Position numbers and translations under genes: made by a program | Notes under the pieces: model-generated | Databases searched by the model: none | The model's input: only the letters and a program-made list of their open reading frames with translations | What the model was told of the DNA's origin: nothing | Assembly (NCBI RefSeq): GCF_001039475.1 | Contig: NZ_LELK01000001.1 | Location: 345,466-409,465, forward strand | Reading direction: 5' to 3' | Source: Guptibacillus hwajinpoensis | GTDB lineage: Bacteria > Bacillota > Bacilli > Bacillales > Guptibacillaceae | Length of the DNA: 64,000 bases | In this document: one piece after another, positions 26,981-35,044 of the stretch | Layout of the letters: every line of letters begins with the position of its first letter | Position numbering within the stretch: the first letter of the stretch is position 1

Positions 26981-27898
26981 ATGTCTGAAGGTAAATATAA
27001 TATTAAAGCGGTCTCGAAAAAACTAGGTATTCAACCGGGGACCTTAAGGGCATGGGAAAGGCGTTACAATATTATTTCTCCTATTCGTAATGAAGCCGGT
27101 CATCGTCTCTATTCAGAAGAACATATGTCTATCTTGAAGTGGCTTGTTCAAAAAACGGAACAGGGGTTTACGATAAGTCAGGCTGTTGAGTTGCTTGAAA
27201 GTGGCGAGGCATCGGCTGATTCACGAAGTATAGATATGAGTATGGGGCAAGATCGAGCAAATATGCTCGCTGACGAAATTCTTGAAGCACTTCTAGCTTT
27301 CGATGAAAATAAAGCACAGGATTTGTTAAACCAGGCTTTCTCCATCTTTAGCATCGATAAAGTAGTTCACGATATTCTTGCCAAGCTTCTCGTTAGAGTG
27401 GGGGATTTATGGGAAGAAGAAAAGATTACGATTGCTCATGAGCATTTTACTAGTGCGTTTTTACGCTCAAGAATAGGAATGATTTTTCATACGCTTCCTG
27501 TAGACGGTTATCTCCCAAAAGTTATGACGGTTTGTTCGCCGGGGGAGTATCATGAATTAGGACTCTTAATCTTTACTCTTTATTTAAGAAGAAAGGGATT
27601 TGAAGTTATTTACTTAGGTTCAAGTATTCCTGAAACGGATATAGAAGTAGTTGTAGAAGATACAGATCCTAAGATTCTATTTCTATCCTGTACGCTTATG
27701 AAAAATCTACCTAGGTGCCTGGACTTTGTTGATACATTAGACAACAAATTTCCTGAGTTAACAGTCGGTATTGGTGGACCGGCTATTGCACAAGTTGATA
27801 ATGAAAAAAGACAAGCTTATGAATCTTTTTGTGTAGGAAATGTAAGGGATGAATGGGAAATTTGGATTAAAGATAAGCTACAGAAATTAACCTTTTAA
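26981..27898 (+). CDS. MerR-family regulator with cobalamin-binding domain, CarH/LitR-like
   Basis: A 305-residue protein. The N-terminal MerR winged helix (residues about 5-72, with LGIQPGTLRAWERRYNII and HRLYSEEHM) is followed by a helical bundle and a B12-binding Rossmann domain (about 175-300). The photoreceptor signature is intact: Trp144-x9-Glu154-His155, and the cobalamin lower-ligand motif E-Y-H191-E-L-G. CarH/LitR proteins bind adenosylcobalamin in the dark as DNA-bound tetramers and release DNA in light. ATG 26981 has GAGGGGAAG 7-8 bases upstream. Candidate promoter boxes TTTACA and TTATACT lie at about 26915-26943. No carotenoid genes are near. Confidence 0.85.
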   Translation: MSEGKYNIKAVSKKLGIQPGTLRAWERRYNIISPIRNEAGHRLYSEEHMSILKWLVQKTEQGFTISQAVELLESGEASADSRSIDMSMGQDRANMLADEILEALLAFDENKAQDLLNQAFSIFSIDKVVHDILAKLLVRVGDLWEEEKITIAHEHFTSAFLRSRIGMIFHTLPVDGYLPKVMTVCSPGEYHELGLLIFTLYLRRKGFEVIYLGSSIPETDIEVVVEDTDPKILFLSCTLMKNLPRCLDFVDTLDNKFPELTVGIGGPAIAQVDNEKRQAYESFCVGNVRDEWEIWIKDKLQKLTF

Positions 27899-28037
27899 AG
27901 GACAAGTGTCCTGACTTGTCTAGTCTTCCCTAATCGGTGTAAACTAGAACAATAATGTCAACCAAGAACCAACTCTGCATAATCACATATAGTATGAATA
28001 AAGGATTTGTGGGTGACAGACGGTAGGGGGGAATTAG

Positions 28038-28628
28038 ATGCGTCTTGAACGTTTAACATACGATAAAATAAAGATCTTTCTAACTTATGACGACTTAAAC
28101 GAACGGGGAATTACGAAAGAAGAGCTCTGGCAGGACGTACCAAAAGTTCACAGGCTTTTTCGAGAAATGATTATGGAAGCTGATGACGAGCTTGGTTTTA
28201 AAGTGGATGGTCCTATCGCTGTAGAGGTATTCTCGCTACCTGCACAGGGAATGGTGGTCATTGTGACGAAAGGCTCAAATGAAAACGACTTTGAAGACGA
28301 CTACAGTGATGATTATATCGAAATGCAAGTTACTCTTGATGAAAGCGATGAAGTGTTCTATGAATTTGCTTCATTAGAGGATGTCATTGGGCTATCTAAA
28401 ATGTTAATCAATGTAGGAATATATGGAGGTACACTCTATTCGTTCCTAAATCATTTCTACTTGAAGTTTGATGAAGAAGAATTTGCAGAGTATGAATTAG
28501 ATTCTCTCATTGCACTTCTTGCTGAATATGGAAATCCATCTACAATCACAAGCTATAGAGTAATTGAATATGGAAAAACGTTAATGGACTCTACTGCAAT
28601 TGAGCAGTTGAATAAGTATTTTAAATAA
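28038..28628 (+). CDS. mecB: Adaptor protein MecB (YpbH)
   Basis: A 196-residue MecA-family adaptor. The N-terminal domain (MRLERLTYDKIKIFLTYDDLNERGI) recognises substrates, an acidic linker lies near residues 90-105, and the C-terminal domain (SLEDVIGLSKML, then AEYGNPSTITSYRVIEYG) docks to ClpC. Length and sequence fit YpbH (194 residues in B. subtilis), the MecA paralogue found in this chromosomal place next to gudB. It delivers proteins to ClpCP for degradation. The ribosome binding site is a G run (GTAGGGGGG) before ATG 28038. Confidence 0.92.
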   Translation: MRLERLTYDKIKIFLTYDDLNERGITKEELWQDVPKVHRLFREMIMEADDELGFKVDGPIAVEVFSLPAQGMVVIVTKGSNENDFEDDYSDDYIEMQVTLDESDEVFYEFASLEDVIGLSKMLINVGIYGGTLYSFLNHFYLKFDEEEFAEYELDSLIALLAEYGNPSTITSYRVIEYGKTLMDSTAIEQLNKYFK

Positions 28629-28652
28629 AAAACCTCCCAATTGGGAGGTTTT
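28629..28652. terminator. Bidirectional terminator between mecB and the PIG-L gene
   Basis: A perfect palindrome of two 12-base arms (AAAACCTCCCAA and TTGGGAGGTTTT) that serves both converging genes. Confidence 0.85.
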
Positions 28653-28657
28653 GTTCG

Positions 28658-29374
28658 TTATGTGAGAAGCGGACCGGAGTTATATTGTGGGTGCTGCCAT
28701 GCGCAAATAAAGTATTCTTTATTATTAAACTTCATAAATGCTGAATCTTGTTTAATCGTAGGAAAAACACGTTCGACAGATAAATGCTGTGTTTTGTGTG
28801 CGAGCAGCGCTTCTTTCACGACATTCATATGCTCTTGTGAAAATGATTTAACCAACGAAATGGCCTCGTCAGGATCAGAAAAGGCAGGATTCCCCGTTTC
28901 ACTTGCTACTGATTGCGGAAAAGTAGCATAATATAGTTCTTTCACTTCTGAAGATGTTTCTTGCACAGCTTGTAGCGTAGCCTGTTGTATTGCTTTGTGG
29001 TCAGGATGCCCCGATAAACCATGTGGCGGGAAGGTTACAACTACATCGGGTTTTACAACCTGAAGTTGTTTAAGTACTCTATTTTTTAATACACCTGAAG
29101 GAAGATCGCTTAATTTACCATCTTGAAAGTCATCAATAATGAGATCGTCAATTCGTAGTAACCTAGAAGCTTCCTCTAACTCTCTTCTTCGGAAAGTTGC
29201 AAGGTCTTCTCGAGTACAAAGAGGTGGTTCACCACATTTTCCCGCATCTCCAGGAGTAGCGCTGTATAGAATGGTTTTCGTATCGGTTTGTTGTGCTAAC
29301 TCTAAAATTGTTCCACCTGAAGTAAACGTTTCGTCATCTGGGTGGGCAAATACAAACATAATGGTTCTTGACAT
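28658..29374 (-). CDS. PIG-L family N-acetylglucosaminyl deacetylase (BshB-like)
   Basis: A 238-residue zinc deacetylase of the PIG-L/LmbE family, with the metal motif AHPDDE at residues 10-15 and HPDH at 123-126. In Bacillaceae members of this family deacetylate GlcNAc-malate in bacillithiol synthesis (BshB1, BshB2) or other GlcNAc conjugates. The presence of ypdA, the bacillithiol disulfide reductase, 3 kb away makes the bacillithiol reading attractive, but this protein lacks bshA or bshC next to it and could have another substrate. AAAGGAAATG precedes the ATG on the minus strand. Confidence 0.75.
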   Translation of the reverse strand: MSRTIMFVFAHPDDETFTSGGTILELAQQTDTKTILYSATPGDAGKCGEPPLCTREDLATFRRRELEEASRLLRIDDLIIDDFQDGKLSDLPSGVLKNRVLKQLQVVKPDVVVTFPPHGLSGHPDHKAIQQATLQAVQETSSEVKELYYATFPQSVASETGNPAFSDPDEAISLVKSFSQEHMNVVKEALLAHKTQHLSVERVFPTIKQDSAFMKFNNKEYFICAWQHPQYNSGPLLT

Positions 29375-29575
29375 AGAACATTTCCTTTCATTGTAAGACT
29401 AGTGCTAGTATATCGAAAGTTGAGCACTTTTTACCAATAATATTGTTTGGAGATAGGTAAAGAGATTACATAGCGAATCAAAAACATGGTATGATTAGAG
29501 AAGTTTTGGTAAGTTCCATACCTTTAACAATCGAATATAATGACTTACATAAAAGCAGCCCAGGAGGTATAGATA

Positions 29576-30493
29576 ATGAAAGTAGGAGTACTTTATGGTG
29601 GCACATCTGCTGAACGAGAAGTGTCACTATCCAGTGGAAAAGGAATTATGAAAGCACTTAAAGAAAATGGTCATGACGTAATCGGAATAGATTTTCATCC
29701 TGAACGATTAACTGAGGTCATGGAATTAGACGTTGATATTGTATTTATTGGCCTCCACGGTAGATTTGGAGAAGATGGACGTATTCAAGGACTTCTTGAT
29801 ATGCTTGAAATTCCATACGTAGGATCAGGTGTCCTTGGATCAGCGGTTGCGATGGATAAAGCGAAAAGTAAAAAGGTATTGAAGGATTCAGGTATTCGAT
29901 TGGCAAAAGATCTTGTACTGCATAAATCAAATGATAATTATTCTATAGATATGCCATTTGGTTTCCCAGTTGTAGTTAAACCTAACAGTGAAGGATCCAC
30001 TATTGGCTTAACCATTGCTCAAAATCAAGAAGAGCTTAATAGAGGTATTGAGGAAGCGTTTCGTTTTGACAATACCGTTATACTAGAGGAGTTTATTTCT
30101 GGCACAGAGGTGACTGTTGCGGTAATGGGAGAAGAGGGTAACGTCAAATCCCTCCCAGTTGTGGAGATTGTTCCTAAAAATGCATACTATGACTATGAGT
30201 CAAAATATGCTGAAGGTGGAAGTGAGCATATTGTACCAGCTCGTATTTCTGAGTCTTATACTGAGATGATTCAGCAACAATCTGTTATGGCTCATGAACT
30301 ACTTGGATGTGAAACGTATTCAAGGGTAGATTACATCGTTCCTAATGATGGAACAGAACCCGTTTTCCTAGAAGTTAACACGTTGCCGGGTATGACGCCT
30401 ACTAGTTTATATCCTGATGCGGCGAAGGAAATTGGTTATTCATATGAGCAAATGATTGAACACCTCATTCAACTTGGATTAAAGAAGAAATAA
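29576..30493 (+). CDS. ddl: D-alanine--D-alanine ligase
   Basis: A 305-residue ATP-grasp enzyme, of the short form seen in the B. anthracis/cereus group (304) rather than the longer B. subtilis one. It has the N-terminal GGTSAEREVSLSSG motif, PVVVKPNSEGSTIG for ATP, and the C-terminal FLEVNTLPGMTPTSLYPDAAK, which carries metal-binding Glu and Asn. The last motif region includes a tyrosine loop (NAYYDYESKYAEGGSEH). It makes D-Ala-D-Ala for peptidoglycan. AGGAGGT precedes the ATG. A monocistronic unit with its own terminator. Confidence 0.92.
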   Translation: MKVGVLYGGTSAEREVSLSSGKGIMKALKENGHDVIGIDFHPERLTEVMELDVDIVFIGLHGRFGEDGRIQGLLDMLEIPYVGSGVLGSAVAMDKAKSKKVLKDSGIRLAKDLVLHKSNDNYSIDMPFGFPVVVKPNSEGSTIGLTIAQNQEELNRGIEEAFRFDNTVILEEFISGTEVTVAVMGEEGNVKSLPVVEIVPKNAYYDYESKYAEGGSEHIVPARISESYTEMIQQQSVMAHELLGCETYSRVDYIVPNDGTEPVFLEVNTLPGMTPTSLYPDAAKEIGYSYEQMIEHLIQLGLKKK

Positions 30494-30499
30494 ACGTTT

Positions 30500-30530
30500 G
30501 ACCTCACAAAACATGTGAGGTCTTGTTTTT
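30500..30530 (+). terminator. Terminator of ddl
   Basis: GACCTCACA (30500-30508) pairs with TGTGAGGTC (30514-30522), followed by TTGTTTTT. Confidence 0.9.
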
Positions 30531-30553
30531 AATTAAGTTTATTTATGTGCAAT

Positions 30554-30568
30554 TAGTAAGCGTTTTCA
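30554..30568 (+). promoter_or_regulatory. Candidate cre site (CcpA operator) upstream of gudB
   Basis: TAGTAAGCGTTTTCA matches the consensus WTGNAARCGNWWWCA at 14 of 15 positions. It lies about 200 bases before the gudB start codon. A possible -10 box TATACT lies at 30632-30637. The 281-base gap also contains the inverted repeat TTTATGC (30570-30576) and GCATAAA (30587-30593). Confidence 0.6.
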
Positions 30569-30774
30569 TTTTATGCGTAACAAATTGCATAAATGTACCC
30601 ATAATGCCTTCTCATCGTTTAGCGAAACGTGTATACTATGTTTTGAAAGCAGAGCAACGAGTATCCTATAAACAAATTAAGAAAATATCCAATATTTAAG
30701 TGAAAGCTTTTAGAACTGTAAGGCTTTCAATCTAAAAACAACTAAGTAAGTGCACAGTAATGGGAGGTAAATCA

Positions 30775-32055
30775 ATGGTCGACAAAAACGAAACAGATAA
30801 TGAACAAGGGAAGAAGAACAAACGGAACGTATTAGAGTCGACACAATCGGTCATTCATGAAGCGCTTGATAAATTAGGTTATCCAAGTGAAGTATATGAA
30901 TTATTGAAAGAGCCAATGAGGTTAATGACTGTCCGTATTCCAATTCGTATGGATGATGGATCTACCAAAATCTTTACTGGTTACCGCGCTCAGCATAATG
31001 ATTCAGTTGGACCTACTAAGGGTGGGGTACGTTTTCATCCAGATGTAACTGAAACAGAAGTTAAAGCTCTATCAGTGTGGATGAGTTTAAAAGCAGGTAT
31101 CGTTGATCTTCCTTATGGTGGAGGTAAAGGTGGTATCGTTTGCGATCCGCGTGAAATGTCTTTTAGAGAACTTGAACGATTAAGTCGTGGATATGTAAGA
31201 GCAATTAGTCAAATAGTTGGACCTACTAAAGACATTCCAGCTCCAGATGTTTTTACAAATTCTCAAATTATGGCCTGGATGATGGATGAATACAGCCGAA
31301 TTCGTGAATTCGATTCTCCAGGATTCATCACGGGTAAACCGCTTGTACTAGGAGGTTCCCATGGTAGAGAATCAGCTACTGCAAAAGGGGTTACAATTTG
31401 TATCCGTGAAGCAGCTAAGAAGAAGGATATTAAGATAGAAGGCGCTCGTGTTGTTATTCAAGGCTTTGGAAATGCTGGTAGCTTCCTTGCCAAGTTTATG
31501 CACGACGCTGGAGCGAAAATCGTAGGTATATCTGATGCATACGGAGCCCTTCACGATCCTGATGGATTAGATATCGATTATTTATTGGATCGTCGTGATA
31601 GCTTCGGAACGGTAACGAAACTATTCAAAGAAACAATCACTAACCAAGAACTTCTAGAGTTAGATTGTGATATTCTCGTTCCAGCCGCTATTGAAAACCA
31701 GATCACAGAAGAGAACGCCCATCAAATTAAAGCGAGTATTGTTGTGGAAGCGGCTAATGGACCAACAACAATTGAAGCTACAAAAATTTTAACAGAACGT
31801 GGAATCCTTCTTGTACCAGACGTACTTGCAAGCTCTGGAGGAGTGACAGTATCATACTTCGAATGGGTTCAAAACAATCAAGGTTACTACTGGACAGAAG
31901 AAGAAGTAGAAGCCAAGCTTGAAAAAGTGATGGTTAACGCATTTAATTCCATTTATCGTACGTCAGAAACTCGTCGTGTTGATATGAGACTTTCTGCTTA
32001 TATGGTTGGCGTTCGTAAAATGGCAGAAGCATCTCGATTTAGAGGTTGGATATAA
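30775..32055 (+). CDS. gudB: NAD-specific glutamate dehydrogenase
   Basis: A 426-residue glutamate dehydrogenase very close to B. subtilis GudB. It has PTKGGVRFHPDVTE, the catalytic lysine region LPYGGGKGGIVCDP, the NAD fold VVIQGFGNAGSFLAKF, and the C-terminal EASRFRGWI. It oxidises glutamate to 2-oxoglutarate and ammonia. The region TEVKALSVWMSLK contains a single VKA, so the 9-base duplication that silences gudB in laboratory B. subtilis 168 is absent and the enzyme should be active. ATG 30775 has GGGAGGT upstream. Its leader contains a cre-like site. Confidence 0.95.
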   Translation: MVDKNETDNEQGKKNKRNVLESTQSVIHEALDKLGYPSEVYELLKEPMRLMTVRIPIRMDDGSTKIFTGYRAQHNDSVGPTKGGVRFHPDVTETEVKALSVWMSLKAGIVDLPYGGGKGGIVCDPREMSFRELERLSRGYVRAISQIVGPTKDIPAPDVFTNSQIMAWMMDEYSRIREFDSPGFITGKPLVLGGSHGRESATAKGVTICIREAAKKKDIKIEGARVVIQGFGNAGSFLAKFMHDAGAKIVGISDAYGALHDPDGLDIDYLLDRRDSFGTVTKLFKETITNQELLELDCDILVPAAIENQITEENAHQIKASIVVEAANGPTTIEATKILTERGILLVPDVLASSGGVTVSYFEWVQNNQGYYWTEEEVEAKLEKVMVNAFNSIYRTSETRRVDMRLSAYMVGVRKMAEASRFRGWI

Positions 32056-32073
32056 ATAGTTGCTAAACCGATG

Positions 32074-32106
32074 AAAATTCCCTATCATTCAGGTAGGGAA
32101 TTTTTC
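32074..32106 (+). terminator. Terminator of gudB
   Basis: AAAATTCCCTA (32074-32084) pairs with TAGGGAATTTT (from 32094), followed by Ts. Confidence 0.88.
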
Positions 32107-32171
32107 TATTAGTATGCGTACAATAAAATTAGAAATTGTAGTTTTTATGGATAGGTTCGGGAGTGAGTAAA

Positions 32172-33167
32172 ATGATAAAAGAACAAGTGATTATTATCGG
32201 TGCTGGCCCTTGTGGTATGTCAGCAGCCATTGAATTAATGAATGAGGGGTATGACCCGTTATTAATTGAAAAAGGCAATATAGTAAATGCCATTTATCAT
32301 TACCCAACGCATCAAACATTTTTTAGTTCGAGTGAAAAGCTTGAAATAGGTGATGTGCCTTTCATTATTGAAGAGCGGAAGCCAAAACGAAATCAAGCAC
32401 TAGCCTATTACAGAGATGTAGCGAAACGCAAGGATCTTCGTATTCATCCATTTGAAAAGGCTTATCAAATAAAAAAAGAAGATGATGGATTTGTGATTCA
32501 TACAGAGAAAATGCACGAATCCAAAAATGTAACGTATCATGCAGAGCGTCTCATTATTGCAACAGGGTACTACGATAGCCCTAACTATATGGGTGTACCA
32601 GGAGAAGATCTTGATAAAGTTCTCCATTATTTTAAAGAACCTCATCCTTACTTTGATCAGGATATTGCGGTCATTGGCGGAAAGAATTCTGCAGTGGATG
32701 CTGCATTAGAGCTTGAGAAGGCTGGAGCAAGAGTTACCGTTTTGTATAGGGGAGCCGACTACTCTAAAAGTGTCAAACCTTGGATTCTTCCTGAATTTGA
32801 AGCGCTTGTTAGAAATAAGAAAGTGGAAATGGAATTTAATGCGAGCCTAATTGAAGTACGTGAGAAGGAAATAGAGTATGAAGTAGATGGTGAGAAAAAA
32901 ACGATTACAAATGATTTTGTATTTGCAATGACTGGATATCATCCGGATCATTCCTTCCTTACAGAAATTGGTATTGAAATTGATGAAAAAAGTGGACGCC
33001 CTACTTTTGATGATGTAACTATGGAAACGAATGTAGAGGATTGCTACATTGCAGGTGTGATAGCAGCTGGTAACAATGCAAATGAAATCTTTATCGAAAA
33101 CGGTCGACTACATGGATCAATGATTGCACGTGCTATTATTAATAAAGCAAAAAAACCTACCGAGTAA
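32172..33167 (+). CDS. ypdA: Bacillithiol disulfide reductase YpdA
   Basis: A 331-residue FAD/NADPH flavoprotein with an N-terminal dinucleotide-binding motif VIIIGAGPCGMSAA, the YPTHQTFFSSSEKLEIGD segment diagnostic of YpdA, a second GxGxxA-type motif (IAVIGGKNSAVDAALEL) for NADPH, and a C-terminal IAGVIAAGNNANEIFIENG. It reduces oxidised bacillithiol for the bacilliredoxin pathway. I chose ATG 32172, with GGAGTGA 5 bases upstream, over the GTG at 32163 inside that site. The stop codon lies in the loop of the terminator hairpin that follows. Confidence 0.94.
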   Translation: MIKEQVIIIGAGPCGMSAAIELMNEGYDPLLIEKGNIVNAIYHYPTHQTFFSSSEKLEIGDVPFIIEERKPKRNQALAYYRDVAKRKDLRIHPFEKAYQIKKEDDGFVIHTEKMHESKNVTYHAERLIIATGYYDSPNYMGVPGEDLDKVLHYFKEPHPYFDQDIAVIGGKNSAVDAALELEKAGARVTVLYRGADYSKSVKPWILPEFEALVRNKKVEMEFNASLIEVREKEIEYEVDGEKKTITNDFVFAMTGYHPDHSFLTEIGIEIDEKSGRPTFDDVTMETNVEDCYIAGVIAAGNNANEIFIENGRLHGSMIARAIINKAKKPTE

Positions 33168-33178
33168 GGTAGGTTTTT
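33151..33178. terminator. Bidirectional terminator overlapping the 3' end of ypdA
   Basis: AAAAACCTACC (33151-33161) pairs with GGTAGGTTTTT (33168-33178) over GAGTAA, which contains the ypdA stop codon. It also serves the converging asparaginase gene. Confidence 0.88.
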
Positions 33179-33205
33179 CTCGTTCATAAAAAATATCAAG
33201 TCGAT

Positions 33206-34177
33206 TTACCGCAGAAATAGTTTGTGCAAGTCTTCGGGATTTTCTGTAGCCTCTAGTGTAACAAGTAACTTCAATCGAGCTTTCTGCCCATTTAATCCGT
33301 TTGAGAAAATGATCCCGTTGTCTTTTAACATCTTGCCTCCGCCTTCATACCCGTAGACATCTTGAACAATGCCGTTAAAACAGCGAGAAACCATTACGAT
33401 AGCGATTCCTTTCTTCCTTAGGTGCTTTATCCCTTCCATCATCTCAGGTGGCAGGTTGCCCTGTCCAAGCGCTTCTACAACAATGCCGTCGATCTCTAGG
33501 TTACCGGCAGCAAAAAGTAGTTGAGAGTCCATTCCAGCATAAGCTTTAAGTAGCATCACGTTTTTTGTTAATCCTGAAATATGATAACGATCTCGATTTG
33601 TTAACGTGTGATGAAAGAAGACACGCTGCTTCGTAACAATTCCAATGGGACCATATTGAGGGCTTTGAAAGGTAGATACGTTGCTTGTATGGGTTTTTGT
33701 TACGTTCTTTGCTGTATGTATTTCATCATTTAACACAACAAGAACACCTTTGCCTTTCGCTTCGTCACAGCAGGCCACTTTAATTGAAGATATGAGGTTA
33801 TAAGGGCCGTCTGAACCTAGTTCATTACTAGATCTCATCGCGCCCGTTACAACAACAGGTAAGTCAGTCTGTAGAACAAGATCAAGTAAATAGGCTGTTT
33901 CTTCGAGCGTGTCAGTACCGTGTGATATCACAACTCCACTTATGTGCTCTTGTCTGATTCTAGTTTCGATTCTCTCAGCTATTTTAAACATGATATCAGG
34001 GGTCATATGTGGTGATGGAATGTTGAGGAAATCGTCAATCATCACATCTACACCGCTTAATAAGTTTTCGAGAGTTGCATTTAGAGGATTTTCTTTTCCA
34101 GGTGCTACTGCACCGGACTCCTTATTCTCCTCCATAGCAATGGTTCCTCCCGTATGTATAATCAATATTTTACTCAT
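33206..34177 (-). CDS. L-asparaginase
   Basis: A 323-residue asparaginase/glutaminase-family protein with both threonine motifs: IIHTGGTIAM at the N-terminus (first catalytic Thr) and VVISHGTDTLEETAYL near residue 85 (second Thr plus Asp). No signal peptide is visible, so it should be cytoplasmic and hydrolyse asparagine to aspartate and ammonia. It converges on ypdA and diverges from prsW. The ATG is preceded by AGAGGTGG on the minus strand. Substrate preference for Asn over Gln is assumed from the family. Confidence 0.88.
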   Translation of the reverse strand: MSKILIIHTGGTIAMEENKESGAVAPGKENPLNATLENLLSGVDVMIDDFLNIPSPHMTPDIMFKIAERIETRIRQEHISGVVISHGTDTLEETAYLLDLVLQTDLPVVVTGAMRSSNELGSDGPYNLISSIKVACCDEAKGKGVLVVLNDEIHTAKNVTKTHTSNVSTFQSPQYGPIGIVTKQRVFFHHTLTNRDRYHISGLTKNVMLLKAYAGMDSQLLFAAGNLEIDGIVVEALGQGNLPPEMMEGIKHLRKKGIAIVMVSRCFNGIVQDVYGYEGGGKMLKDNGIIFSNGLNGQKARLKLLVTLEATENPEDLHKLFLR

Positions 34178-34302
34178 CGGGCCACCTCTTCATATTCCTA
34201 ATAATTGTATCCATAAATAAAGTAACATGTTACGATTATAAAAGTATAGTTACAAATGAGTCAGTCTTTTCAATTACGTGCAGATAGAAAAGAGGAAAGC
34301 CT

Positions 34303-34989
34303 ATGTTAGCCGCAATAACTGCTGGAATAGCACCGGGCATTGCGCTTCTTTGTTTTTTCTACCTCAAACAGCATCAGTATGGAACTGAGCCAATTAAACC
34401 AGTTGTACGAAGCTTTGTATTTGGGGCGATGCTAGTATTCCCAGTAATGGTGATCCAACATGGATTTAAGGTAGAGGATGTATTACAGTCTCCATTTAGT
34501 CAGGCATACCTAATGTCCGGTTTGTTAGAAGAGTTTCTAAAGTGGTTTATATTCTATTTTACAGTGTACATTCATATAGAATTTAATGATTTCTATGATG
34601 GAATTATTTATGGAGTGGCGATTTCACTAGGTTTTGCTTCCGTTGAAAATGTGTTCTATCTATTCGCTTATGGTATTCAAGAAGCGTGGTGGAGAGCTCT
34701 TCTTCCTGTATCAAGTCATGCCTTGTTTGGGTTAATGATGGGTTCGTATCTCGGTAGAGGAAAGTTCTCACTGCAAAACAAAATAGGAAAGTGGATTTCA
34801 CTTTCACTATTAGTTCCATTCTTGTTTCATGGAACCTATAATTATCTCGTACTCCAGGTTAATAGCAATACAATTTATTTAATGATTCCTTTTATGCTCA
34901 TACTTTGGTTTGTCGGACTAAGAAAAATGAAGGTAGCTGATTTGAACCAAACTGAGTTTCTGCAATCAAAAGATATGAGAATGTTATAG
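34303..34989 (+). CDS. prsW: Intramembrane protease PrsW
   Basis: A 228-residue polytopic membrane protein with the catalytic signature of the PrsW family: LLEEFLKWFIFYF (EE motif), then YGVAISLGFASVENVFY and SSHALFGLMMGSYLG. In B. subtilis PrsW (YpdC) makes the site-1 cut in the anti-sigma factor RsiW, releasing sigma-W in response to envelope stress. The gene has AAAGAGG before ATG 34303 and a strong terminator directly after it. It lies between ypdA and sleB as in B. subtilis, except that an asparaginase gene is inserted before it. Confidence 0.9.
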   Translation: MLAAITAGIAPGIALLCFFYLKQHQYGTEPIKPVVRSFVFGAMLVFPVMVIQHGFKVEDVLQSPFSQAYLMSGLLEEFLKWFIFYFTVYIHIEFNDFYDGIIYGVAISLGFASVENVFYLFAYGIQEAWWRALLPVSSHALFGLMMGSYLGRGKFSLQNKIGKWISLSLLVPFLFHGTYNYLVLQVNSNTIYLMIPFMLILWFVGLRKMKVADLNQTEFLQSKDMRML

Positions 34990-34998
34990 AGATTAAAC

Positions 34999-35030
34999 AA
35001 AAAAGATGCCGCATATGGCATCTTTTTTTT
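34999..35030 (+). terminator. Terminator of prsW
   Basis: AAAAAAGATGCC (34999-35010) pairs with GGCATCTTTTTT (from 35017), with a T run. Confidence 0.92.
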
Positions 35031-35044
35031 GTTTTTAAATTAAA

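Noticed and set aside
27901-27920. Hairpin GACAAGT/ACTTGTC after the CarH-like gene
   Set aside because: The stem is short and lacks a T run, so I do not call it a terminator.
28641-28931. 96-codon plus-strand frame over the PIG-L gene
   Set aside because: It starts in the bidirectional terminator and is the antisense shadow of the deacetylase gene.
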